Notes under the pieces: model-generated
The model's database searches: none
The model's input: only the letters and a program-made list of their open reading frames with translations
What the model was told of the DNA's origin: nothing
Part shown: in pieces, positions 1 through 7,463 of the stretch
Numbering within the stretch: position 1 is the stretch's first letter
Layout of the letters: each line of letters starts with the position of its first letter
Assembly: GCF_005250615.1 (NCBI RefSeq)
Contig: NZ_SULM01000009.1
Location: 213,881-277,880 of the forward strand
Direction of reading: 5' to 3'
Length of the DNA: 64,000 nt
Source: Pseudomonas rhizoryzae
GTDB lineage: Bacteria > Pseudomonadota > Gammaproteobacteria > Pseudomonadales > Pseudomonadaceae
Translations under genes and position numbers: made by a program

Positions 1-1124
1 GGCAAGGCGCCGTTCCAGAAGGCATATTGCTTGTGGCTGCGGATGCCCATGCGCTTGCCCAGCTCGGGGGCACCGGTGAACACCCCCGCGCGCCAGCCCA
101 GGCAGGCCTGGCGCAGGCGCTCACCGAGATTCTGGTAGAGATAGAGCAGGCTGGCTTCATCACCCAGGCGCTCGCCATAGGGCGGGTTGCAGATCACCAG
201 GCCGGTCTGGCCCTTGTCCGGGCGCGGCTCGAAGCTGGCCACCTCGCCCTGATAGACCTTGATCCACTCGGACAGCCCCGCCCGCTCGATGTTGTTGCGC
301 GCCGGCTGGATCAGCCGCGGATCGGCCTCGTAGCCGCGGATCCAGGCCGGAGTCTTGGCCAGACCTGCCGCGGCGCGGTCTTCGGCCTCCTGGTGCAGCT
401 GCTGCCAGAGCGCGGGCACATGACCCAGCCAGCCGGAGAAGCCCCAGCGCTCTCGGCGCAGATTAGGCGCGATGTCCGCCGCCATCAGGCCCGCCTCGAC
501 CAGGAAGGTACCCACCCCGCACATGGGGTCGGCAAGGGCGCCACCCGCAGCAGCTAGGGCTGGCCAGCCGGCGCGGATCAGCACCGCGGCGGCGAGGTTT
601 TCCTTGAGCGGCGCGGCGCCCTGCTGCAGGCGATAGCCGCGCTGGTGCAGGCTCTGGCCGGAGAGATCCAGCGACAGGATGGCCTGGCCGCGCTCCAGGT
701 GCAGGTGCACGCGCAGGTCAGGGGCGACCTTGTCCACCGTCGGCCGCTGGCCGGTACGCTCGCGCAGGCGGTCGACGATGGCATCCTTGACCTTTAGCGC
801 GCCGAAATGGGTGTTATCGATGCCCGCGCCCTGGCCGCTGAAGCCCACCGCCAGCGTGCCGTTAGGCGCCAGGTGCTCTTCCCACTCCACGCCGTGTACG
901 CCCAGATAGAGTGCCTGGGGGTCTTCCACCGGGAAGCGCGCCAGTACCAGCAGTACCCGGTTGGCCAGTCGCGACCAGAGGCACAGGCGATAGGCATCCG
1001 CCAGACTCGCCTCGCCGCGCACCGCCGCGGTCTGGCTGCGCGCCTCCTGCAAGCCGAGGCCCTGGGCCTCCTCCAGCAGCAGGGTCTCGAGGCCCTTGGG
1101 ACAGGTGAGGATGAGTTGTTGCAT
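1..1124 (-). CDS. rlmL: 23S rRNA (guanine-N2)-methyltransferase RlmL, N-terminal part (cut by window edge)
   Basis: Partial gene; about 374 residues of an enzyme that is usually about 720 residues are inside the window. The full protein methylates 23S rRNA G2445 (N-terminal half) and G2069 (C-terminal half). The N-terminus reads MQQLILTCPKGLETLLLEE, followed by a THUMP-like region. The methyltransferase domain shows the SAM loop DPMCGVGTF and the catalytic NPPYGERLGD motif typical of N2-guanine methyltransferases. The SAM loop has Val where most homologues I know have Ser (DPMCGSGT). The start is the ATG at 1124, upstream of which no better candidate is seen. The divergent neighbour is rmf, also a ribosome factor, as in P. 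aeruginosa. The C-terminal RlmK half lies beyond position 1 and cannot be judged. Confidence 0.93.
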   Translation of the reverse strand, partial: MQQLILTCPKGLETLLLEEAQGLGLQEARSQTAAVRGEASLADAYRLCLWSRLANRVLLVLARFPVEDPQALYLGVHGVEWEEHLAPNGTLAVGFSGQGAGIDNTHFGALKVKDAIVDRLRERTGQRPTVDKVAPDLRVHLHLERGQAILSLDLSGQSLHQRGYRLQQGAAPLKENLAAAVLIRAGWPALAAAGGALADPMCGVGTFLVEAGLMAADIAPNLRRERWGFSGWLGHVPALWQQLHQEAEDRAAAGLAKTPAWIRGYEADPRLIQPARNNIERAGLSEWIKVYQGEVASFEPRPDKGQTGLVICNPPYGERLGDEASLLYLYQNLGERLRQACLGWRAGVFTGAPELGKRMGIRSHKQYAFWNGAL

Positions 1125-1450
1125 CGCGGACATCGTTGAATCCATAGGTTGCACGAAGGAACTTTCCTGCCTTTGGTCGGATCACCCGGCAGAATATCCG
1201 CTTCGGAGAAAGTTTGACTGCGTCTCAACAAGCCGCAGTGGCGGTATCTCGGCGGCGATATATCGCCTTTTCATTTCGATTAGGTTACGGCTTATAGCTA
1301 AATGGTCGTTCCCAGTCAGCGCCCCATTGGTTAGTAATTGACCACCCGCACCGCGAAGGTGAGGGGCGGATGTCAGAACGCCGGCTCTGGCATCCAGGCC
1401 TGCAACGGGCCATGGACAATCTGCAAGTCAACCTACGAGGGCACTACCCT
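1125..1450. promoter_or_regulatory. Divergent rlmL/rmf control region with a perfect 14-bp palindrome
   Basis: This 326-base spacer lies between the divergent starts of rlmL and rmf and holds no convincing gene. At 1254-1267 it contains the perfect palindrome GGCGATATATCGCC followed by TTTTC, in a locally AT-rich stretch (about 1255-1310). The palindrome could be a protein-binding site near the rmf promoter; this is inference. The start of rmf at 1451 is supported by GAGGG at 1437-1441. rmf is known to be strongly growth-phase regulated, which fits a long leader, but no promoter boxes are clear enough to assign. Confidence 0.4.
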
Positions 1451-1666
1451 ATGAGAAGACTCAAGCGTGATCCAATGGAACGAGCTTTCCAACGTGGTTA
1501 TCAGCACGGCATTGTTGGCAAATCCCGGGATCTTTGTCCCTTCACTCAGGACGCCGTCCGGCAGGCCTGGCTCAGTGGCTGGCGTGAGGGCCGTAGCGAC
1601 CAATGGGACGGCTACGTGGGCACCGCCGGTCTTCAACGCATGAATCAACTGCAAGCCGCAGGCTAA
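1451..1666 (+). CDS. rmf: Ribosome modulation factor Rmf
   Basis: Encodes a 71-residue basic protein that in stationary phase helps convert 70S ribosomes to inactive 100S dimers. The sequence opens MRRLKRDPMERAFQRGY and contains QAWLSGWREGRSD, which are hallmarks of the Rmf family, and the length is normal. An upstream in-frame ATG at 1370 would add 27 residues with no family resemblance. The ATG at 1451 has GAGGG nine bases upstream and is preferred. It is divergent from rlmL and convergent with pyrD, an arrangement seen in other pseudomonads. Confidence 0.95.
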   Translation: MRRLKRDPMERAFQRGYQHGIVGKSRDLCPFTQDAVRQAWLSGWREGRSDQWDGYVGTAGLQRMNQLQAAG

Positions 1667-1681
1667 TTCGATTTCACTAGC

Positions 1682-1777
1682 GGAAGCCCGAGGCTTCCAC
1701 CGTGTTCTGGCTATTCCAGTTAGATCCTGCTCCGGGATCTGGGATCATCATCCCTTGGGGGCTCGCGAAGAGCCCCC
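1682..1777 (+). terminator. Cluster of three hairpins between convergent rmf and pyrD
   Basis: Three inverted repeats are packed into the 118-base convergent spacer: GGAAGCC/GGCTTCC at 1682-1698 (3-base loop), AGATCC/GGATCT at 1722-1740, and the strongest, GGGGGCTC/GAGCCCCC at 1757-1777 (5-base loop). None has a clear U-tract on either strand, so they may act as transcript-end stabilisers or as weak bidirectional terminators. The assignment rests on position and symmetry only. Confidence 0.5.
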
Positions 1778-1784
1778 TGCCCCT

Positions 1785-2804
1785 TCAGGGCCGCGCTGCG
1801 GCTATGGCGTCCACCGCCTCGCGTATCAACGCCGGCCCGCGGTAGATGAAGCCACTGTAGAGCTGTACCAGGCTGGCACCCGCGGCGATCTTCTCGGCGG
1901 CATCCTCGCCCGACAGGATTCCGCCGGCGGCGATGATCGGCAAGCGCCCACCCAACTCGCCCGCCAACACCCGGACCACATGGGTACTCTTCTCCCGCAC
2001 CGGCGCACCGGACAACCCACCCGCCTCGGCCGCATAGGGCAGGTTTTCCACGCCCTCACGACCCAAGGTGGTATTGGTGGCGATGATGGCGTCCATCCCG
2101 GCGTCGCGGATCGCCTGGGCGGTCAGCACGATTTCTTCATCGGTCATGTCGGGTGCGATCTTGATCGCGATGGGCACCCGCCGGCCGTGGCGCACCGCCA
2201 GGTCTTCCTGGCGCTGACGCAGCGACTCCAACAGGCTCTTGAGCGCATCGCCGAATTGCAGGCTGCGCAGCCCCGGGGTATTGGGCGAACTCACGTTCAC
2301 CGTGATGTAGCTGGCATGGGCATAGACCCGGTCCAGGCCGATCAGGTAGTCGTCCACCGCTCTTTCGACCGGGGTATCGGCGTTCTTGCCGATGTTGATG
2401 CCCAGCACGCCCTTGAAACGCGCCGCCCGTACCCGCTCGATCAGCGCATCCACACCCGCATTGTTGAAACCCATGCGGTTGATGATGGCTTCGGCCTGCT
2501 CCAGGCGGAACAGCCGTGGCTTGGGATTGCCCGGCTGGGGCCGGGGCGTCACGGTACCTATCTCGACGAAGCCGAAGCCCAGGCCGGCGAAGCCGTCGAT
2601 GGCGGTGCCGTTCTTGTCGAGGCCGGCCGCCAGCCCCACCGGATTGGGAAACTCCAACCCCATCACCTGAACAGGCAGCCGTCCCGGCTGCCGTCCGAGC
2701 CCGGTCAGGCCCAGACGCCCAGCGGCACTGATCAGATCCAGAGCGAGTTCGTGAGAACCCTCCGGAGACAACTTGAAAAGCAAAGGACGGAGCGCGTCGT
2801 ACAT
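1785..2804 (-). CDS. pyrD: Dihydroorotate dehydrogenase (quinone), class 2
   Basis: A 339-residue FMN enzyme that oxidises dihydroorotate to orotate in pyrimidine synthesis and passes electrons to quinone at the inner membrane. The class-2 N-terminal quinone-tunnel helices ([20 protein letters not shown]) are present. They are followed by the TIM barrel with [33 protein letters not shown] and the catalytic-loop region [12 protein letters not shown] (class-2 enzymes use Ser as base). The FMN phosphate site GGI and [14 protein letters not shown] are near the end. The frame is open for 34 codons further upstream but lacks similarity there; the ATG at 2804 gives the normal length. It is convergent with rmf. 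Confidence 0.97.
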   Translation of the reverse strand: MYDALRPLLFKLSPEGSHELALDLISAAGRLGLTGLGRQPGRLPVQVMGLEFPNPVGLAAGLDKNGTAIDGFAGLGFGFVEIGTVTPRPQPGNPKPRLFRLEQAEAIINRMGFNNAGVDALIERVRAARFKGVLGINIGKNADTPVERAVDDYLIGLDRVYAHASYITVNVSSPNTPGLRSLQFGDALKSLLESLRQRQEDLAVRHGRRVPIAIKIAPDMTDEEIVLTAQAIRDAGMDAIIATNTTLGREGVENLPYAAEAGGLSGAPVREKSTHVVRVLAGELGGRLPIIAAGGILSGEDAAEKIAAGASLVQLYSGFIYRGPALIREAVDAIAAARP

Positions 2805-2835
2805 GGCGGACTCACAGCGACATCGGAAAGCGCGC

Positions 2836-2841
2836 ATTATA
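2836..2841 (-). promoter_or_regulatory. Candidate -10 box for pyrD
   Basis: On the minus strand the sequence reads TATAAT, a perfect consensus -10 hexamer, 31 bases upstream of the pyrD ATG. No good -35 hexamer is found at normal spacing, so the assignment is tentative. Confidence 0.4.
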
Positions 2842-2988
2842 CAGGCTTGCCACGCGCCATATGTCGCTCCTCCCGAGGTCGAACGGTTGGTCGTGCAAGA
2901 GATCATACCTTTTGGGAATCATTTGACGATAATAGGGTCACTGGCACGTTAAGATCGGTCCGTAGTTCCTATCCGCCCGGGAGACCCC

Positions 2989-3864
2989 ATGAGCAACAAT
3001 GCCAACCTCCTGGGCGGCCCCTGGTCTTCACTGGCCCTGCACCTGCATCCTTCATTGGCCAGCCGCCGCATCCAGCGCTATCTCGAACGCCTGGCCAGCG
3101 CCTTCACACCCCTGCCTACGCCCAGAGACAGCCTCTGGTGGGATGACGGCCATCCGCTATATCTGCTGCATGGCCTGCCCCGCGCCGCCCTGTCCGGTCC
3201 GGTGCAGGAGATCAAGGACACTGCCCACGCCCTGCTGAGCCAGTTGGTGGTAGCCGATACCCTGACGTTGCACACCTTCGATCTGCGCGCGCTGGACGGC
3301 CTTTGCCAGCGTCTGCCCGAGGTGACCCTGGAGGCGGCGGTACATTTGGAGGACCTGGCCGCCTTGCCCGCCGCCCGGGAGCAGGCGCGGATCATCGGCT
3401 ATCGTGATTTTCAGGCGGCACTCTACCGGGCGCTGCCGCGACTGTCGGCCGAGCAGCCGCTGAAGCTGCGTCAGGCGAGCTGGCGGGGCACCCGCTTCTT
3501 CCTCGAGAACGAAGCGCCCACGACGCTCGCCCTGGCCAGCATCGTGGCCTATGCACGCATCCGCGGCATCGCCGTCGAGGTGCCGGCACAGGTCCAATGT
3601 CTACGCCTGGACCCCCAGGCCATCGATCGCCTACAGGCTGCCTTCGCCCTGTACGCCTTGCCCAATGCGGTCTGGAATCACCCGGACTTCATCCAGGTGC
3701 TGCTGAGCCTCAAGCTCGACTATGCGCGCCTGCCGTTGCCGGCGCCGGGCCAGGATCTGGAGTGGCTGCTGCTACCGAACACGGTGGCGAGCGCCCGCGT
3801 CCTCGGTGACATTCTCGGCCGCCTGGGCGCGGCCGAGGTCATTGGCTACCTCGAGAAGCTGTAG
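2989..3864 (+). CDS. Conserved Pseudomonas hypothetical protein next to pyrD
   Basis: A 291-residue protein with no signal peptide and no obvious membrane segment. It is leucine-rich and probably cytoplasmic (opening MSNNANLLGGPWSSLALHLH, ending IGYLEKL). I recall a hypothetical gene of similar size in the same place beside pyrD in P. aeruginosa (possibly a DUF6685 member, unverified). No catalytic motif is recognisable. GGGAG at 2979-2983 supports the ATG at 2989. It is divergent from pyrD and ends six bases before the stop codon of bphO, which is transcribed towards it. Confidence 0.8.
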   Translation: MSNNANLLGGPWSSLALHLHPSLASRRIQRYLERLASAFTPLPTPRDSLWWDDGHPLYLLHGLPRAALSGPVQEIKDTAHALLSQLVVADTLTLHTFDLRALDGLCQRLPEVTLEAAVHLEDLAALPAAREQARIIGYRDFQAALYRALPRLSAEQPLKLRQASWRGTRFFLENEAPTTLALASIVAYARIRGIAVEVPAQVQCLRLDPQAIDRLQAAFALYALPNAVWNHPDFIQVLLSLKLDYARLPLPAPGQDLEWLLLPNTVASARVLGDILGRLGAAEVIGYLEKL

Positions 3865-3870
3865 CCTGGC

Positions 3871-4452
3871 TCAGGACGTGGCGACCGCGTCCGCTGCAAC
3901 CGGCGAATGCTGCAGTCCCGCCGCCAGAAAGACCTCGAAGGCCAGCCGCTGGCCGGCCAACATCCCCGGATGCAGCACCGGATCGCTGCCAGCCTGATCC
4001 AGTCGCTCCAGAAACTGTGGCCAGGCCGCCTTGGGCGGAACATGGCCGAGGTAGCCACGCGCCTCGCGCACCGCTTCGTCGGCACTCTCTCCGGCATGGC
4101 GATCCAGCAGGCGCGATCCCAGCCGAGACCCCTCCAGGACGTAGGCGACGCCCCAGCACTCGCCCTCGTCGAGGGTTCGGGCGAAGGCCACGGGTGCCGG
4201 TTGGATGGCATCCAGGCGCTGCAGATCGTCGCCCAGCACCGCCGTCCGCCGGCGCTCCGCCCAGTCGGGCAGCAGGCGCTGGATACCGGAACGCTCCAGC
4301 AGCGCCTCCAGCCCCATCAAGGCCTGGGCATGCGCCTGCAGAAAGGCGACGTAGTGCGGCCTGGTCTGGAGCTCGTAGTGACCGAAGGTCGCATCGACCT
4401 GCTGGTGGAGGGCACCGCCTTCGGCACGCAACATTTCACGGATGGTGGACAC
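3871..4452 (-). CDS. bphO: Heme oxygenase BphO (biliverdin synthesis for bacteriophytochrome)
   Basis: A 193-residue bacterial heme oxygenase, predicted to open heme to biliverdin, CO and iron. The proximal heme-ligand motif is near the N-terminus: LHQQVDATFGHY with His16. The region GVAYVLEGSRLGSRLL contains the glycine-rich distal-helix signature (typically YVLEGSxLGG) that lines the heme pocket. The start is GTG at 4452, with GAGGT seven bases upstream. It is the last gene of a leftward operon after the phytochrome, a receiver and a hybrid kinase, with 27 bases between it and the kinase. It would supply the chromophore for BphP. In other pseudomonads bphO usually precedes bphP, so the distal position is unusual. 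Confidence 0.92.
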   Translation of the reverse strand: MSTIREMLRAEGGALHQQVDATFGHYELQTRPHYVAFLQAHAQALMGLEALLERSGIQRLLPDWAERRRTAVLGDDLQRLDAIQPAPVAFARTLDEGECWGVAYVLEGSRLGSRLLDRHAGESADEAVREARGYLGHVPPKAAWPQFLERLDQAGSDPVLHPGMLAGQRLAFEVFLAAGLQHSPVAADAVATS

Positions 4453-4479
4453 GCAAATACCTCGACTCGAAACGCGTCT

Positions 4480-6990
4480 TCAAGCAGGCGAAGGCTGGGG
4501 CTTGTCGCCTCGCAGCGCGGCCTGCAGTCGAGCTGCCAGGTCCGCCTCACGAAAAGGCTTGGGAACGATGAATGACTGTTCGGGATCGAGTTCGCCCAGT
4601 TCGGCGTATCCCGTGATGAAGACGACGGGCAAGCGCGGCAAGCGCTTGCGCACCTGCCGGGCCAGCTCGGCGCCATTCATGCCCGGCATGGCGAAATCGG
4701 CCAGCAGCAGATCGATCTGCGGATCACGCTCCAGGGCGCTCAGGGCGGCAAAGCCGTTGCTGGCCTCCACCACCTGGTAGCCCAGGTCGGCCAGTAGCGC
4801 GGCAGTCACGCTGCGTACCGCGTGGTCATCATCGACCAGCAGGATGCGCCGCTCGGCGGCCTGTTCATCGCGCCCAGGAGCCGGCTGGCCTACGGGATCC
4901 ACCGCCTCGTCCGCGGCCGTGCGCGGCAGATAGACCATGACCGTCGTGCCGCTACCCATCTGGGTTTCGATCCGCACACCGCCACCGGACTGCTTGGCAA
5001 AGCCGAATACCTGGGCCAACCCCAGGCCCGACCCCTTGCCGACTTCCTTGGTGGTGAAGAACGGCTCGAAGGCCTTGGCCAACACCTCTTCGCTCATGCC
5101 CGTGCCGGAGTCCTGCACGGCCAGCAGCACGTACTCGCCCGGCTCGGGCTCTTCAGGACGCTCCGGCGGCTCGCTGATGACTTGATTGGAGGTGCTCAAC
5201 CGTAGCGTACCGCCCACGGCCATGGCATCCCGGGCATTGATCGCCAGGTTGAGGATGATGAGTTCGATCTGCGTGGGGTCGACCAACGCATGCCAGCAAT
5301 CGGCGCGCAGGTGGGTCTCGATCCAGACACTGCCGCCCATGGTGCTGCGCAGCAATTCGAGCATGCCCTCGACCGTCTCGTTGAGCTTGACCGGCTTGGG
5401 CGCGAGGCGCTGACGCCGGGAGAACGCCAGCAGCTGGGCGGTGAGCTTGGCGCCCCGCTCCCCGGCTTCGCGAATGTTCTGCACACGGCCTTGCGTCTTT
5501 TCGCTGGCCTCCAGGCGGGACAAGTCGCGCTCGAGGAAGCTGGCGCTGCTGAGCACCACCGTGAGCAGATTGTTGAAATCGTGGGCCACGCCGGCGGTGA
5601 GCTGACCGACCGCTTCCAGGCGCTGCATCTGCTGCAGGGTGGCTTCCACCCGCTCCCGCTCATCAATCTGTTCGCGCAACTGACGGTTGGCCGCCGCCAG
5701 CTCCTCCATCGCCAGGACTTCGGAGGAGATGTCCCGACCGGAGCAATAGGTCATACCGGCATCCGGCACCGCCGTCCAGGAGATCCAGCGATAGCTGCCA
5801 TCGCGATGGCGAATGCGGTTGATGAAGCGTTGGCTGGCCGCGCGCTTGACCAGCTGCTGGAGCTCGTTGTCCGTCATGACCCGCTCGTCGGGGTGTACCA
5901 GCTCGAGCAGCGAGGAATTGAGCAGGTCTCCGCGTGACCAGCCCAGGTTGTCCTCCCAGGCGGGATTGAGCGCCATCAGGATGCCGTCCGGCTTGCACAC
6001 CAGCAGCAGGTCCCGGGTGAGGTCCCAGGTCCGATCTCGCTCGCGGGTACGCTCCTCGACACGCTCGCCGAGACTGACGTTGAGACGTTCGAGCTTTTCC
6101 GCGGCATCGCGTTGCTGGGTGATGTCGAGCATGACGCCGAGGAAGCGGGTGCAGACCCCGGCGTCGAAGAAGGGTTGACCGCGGGTTTCGACCCAGCGCT
6201 GGGTGCCGTTGTCGAGGCGAATGCGGTACTCGCTGCGGTAGTCGTCATCGCGCTCGTCGGAGCCGGCCTGGCGGACGGTATCGAGAAAACGCGCGAGACC
6301 CTCTGCGCCGCACAGTCGCTCGAACGTCTCCAGGTCGACCACCGCATCCGCGGGCAGGCCGAACATGGCTTTGCAACGCTCGTCCCAGAGCAGGGTCTGG
6401 CTGGCCGGGAGGTATTCCCACATGCCGAGTCGGGAGGCGTCCATGGCCAGCCGCGAGCGGACCTCGAGACTGTGCAGGGCTTCTTCCGCACGGCGCCGCT
6501 CGCGGCGCTCGTGCACCACCAGCAGTGCCCGCTCGACCGCCTTGGCCAGCAGCTCCATGCTCTGCTTGAGCACGTAGTCGTTGGCGCCCAGCCGCATCAT
6601 CTCGACCGCATGCACCTCGCCGAAGATGCCCGAAACGAAGATGAACGGCGTTCCCGGTGCCAGGGCCCGGGCCACGCGCAGGGCCTCGGCGCCGGAAAAT
6701 CCGGGCAGGATGATGTCCGAGAGGATGATGTCGTAGGTCTGTTGGCTCAGGGCCAGGGTAAGCCCGGTGCGCTCATAGACGATCTTGGACTGGAGCTCGA
6801 AGCCATGGCGCTCCAACTCGATCAGGATCAGCTCCGCATCGAGCTTGCTGTCTTCTACCAGCAGGATCTTGATCTTTTTGGAGAGAGGCATAAACGGGCG
6901 TCGGCCTTGAATCTGTTCGCTCAGCGGAGCCGGTTCGCGGGTGTCTGCCTGCCGCGGATCATTGGCTGGGGATACAGCGATCTTGCTCAC
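4480..6990 (-). CDS. Hybrid sensor histidine kinase (REC-PAS-PAS-HisKA-HATPase-REC)
   Basis: An 836-residue cytoplasmic hybrid kinase without membrane segments. Domains in order: receiver at about 38-160 with acceptor Asp92 (DIILSDIILPG); PAS with a PAC-like motif at about 175-295 (RWVETRGQPFF); a short coiled segment; a second PAS at about 322-425; a kinase dimerisation domain with His470 in AGVAHDFNN; HATPase_c with the N box NLAINARDAM and the G boxes DSGTGM and GKGSGLGLA; and a C-terminal receiver at about 713-828 with Asp765. The start is taken as GTG at 6990, just beyond the stop of the preceding receiver gene; an internal ATG at 6891 would trim 33 residues and still keep the first receiver. 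Its place between bphP and bphO suggests it relays the light signal, which is inference. Confidence 0.88.
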   Translation of the reverse strand: MSKIAVSPANDPRQADTREPAPLSEQIQGRRPFMPLSKKIKILLVEDSKLDAELILIELERHGFELQSKIVYERTGLTLALSQQTYDIILSDIILPGFSGAEALRVARALAPGTPFIFVSGIFGEVHAVEMMRLGANDYVLKQSMELLAKAVERALLVVHERRERRRAEEALHSLEVRSRLAMDASRLGMWEYLPASQTLLWDERCKAMFGLPADAVVDLETFERLCGAEGLARFLDTVRQAGSDERDDDYRSEYRIRLDNGTQRWVETRGQPFFDAGVCTRFLGVMLDITQQRDAAEKLERLNVSLGERVEERTRERDRTWDLTRDLLLVCKPDGILMALNPAWEDNLGWSRGDLLNSSLLELVHPDERVMTDNELQQLVKRAASQRFINRIRHRDGSYRWISWTAVPDAGMTYCSGRDISSEVLAMEELAAANRQLREQIDERERVEATLQQMQRLEAVGQLTAGVAHDFNNLLTVVLSSASFLERDLSRLEASEKTQGRVQNIREAGERGAKLTAQLLAFSRRQRLAPKPVKLNETVEGMLELLRSTMGGSVWIETHLRADCWHALVDPTQIELIILNLAINARDAMAVGGTLRLSTSNQVISEPPERPEEPEPGEYVLLAVQDSGTGMSEEVLAKAFEPFFTTKEVGKGSGLGLAQVFGFAKQSGGGVRIETQMGSGTTVMVYLPRTAADEAVDPVGQPAPGRDEQAAERRILLVDDDHAVRSVTAALLADLGYQVVEASNGFAALSALERDPQIDLLLADFAMPGMNGAELARQVRKRLPRLPVVFITGYAELGELDPEQSFIVPKPFREADLAARLQAALRGDKPQPSPA

Positions 6991-6993
6991 CGG

Positions 6994-7455
6994 TCAGCGG
7001 CCAGTCCGCCGAGTGACGCGTCGTGATCCTGGCGGCGGCTCATTGAGCACCGCCCAGAATACGCCGAGATCGCTGATGGCGGCGACGAAATCACGAAATT
7101 CGACGGGCTTGACCACATAGGCATTCACCCCGAGTTCGTAGGCCTTCTCCAGATCGGGCTCCTCGCGTGAAGAGGTCAACATCACCACGGGGATGCTGCA
7201 CAGCTCTTGGGTGTCGCGGACCAATTCGAGCACCTCCAGGCCATCGACCTTGGGCAGCTTGAGATCCAGCAGCATCACGGCGGGATTACCCGGCTCACGG
7301 TCGGCATAAGCCTCTCGACGCAGCAGGTAGTCGACCGCCTCGGCACCGTCACGCAGCACCACGACATCGTTGGCCAGCTGGCTACGTTCCAGAGCCACCA
7401 GGGTGAGTTCCAGATCGTGCGGATTGTCTTCGACCAGCACAATGGGTTTTAGCAT
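6994..7455 (-). CDS. Single-domain response regulator (Rcp1-like) paired with BphP
   Basis: A 153-residue stand-alone receiver with no output domain. Acidic pocket and acceptor: VLVEDNPHD at the N-terminus, Asp64 in MLLDLKLPKVDG, Thr/Ser in VMLTSSREE and Lys in VVKPVEF. The insertion VDYLLRREAYADRE is typical of the Rcp1/BphR group that partners phytochromes. The ATG at 7455 has AAAGG upstream, inside the bphP stop region; a TTG at 7461 is a less likely start. It lies seven bases after bphP and three bases before the hybrid kinase, so the genes are probably cotranscribed. Its phosphoryl donor is likely BphP, with onward transfer possibly to the hybrid kinase. Confidence 0.9.
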   Translation of the reverse strand: MLKPIVLVEDNPHDLELTLVALERSQLANDVVVLRDGAEAVDYLLRREAYADREPGNPAVMLLDLKLPKVDGLEVLELVRDTQELCSIPVVMLTSSREEPDLEKAYELGVNAYVVKPVEFRDFVAAISDLGVFWAVLNEPPPGSRRVTRRTGR

Positions 7456-7463
7456 GAACAAAA

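Noticed and set aside
2922..2955. Possible promoter TTGACG ... TAAGAT, or a sigma-54-like TGGCAC, upstream of the gene at 2989
   Set aside because: The hexamer spacing is 21 bases, too long, and the second sigma-54 element (GC at -12) is missing.
1755..3146. A 463-codon plus-strand frame across pyrD
   Set aside because: Antisense to pyrD, which carries all expected active-site motifs; the frame also runs through the promoter region.
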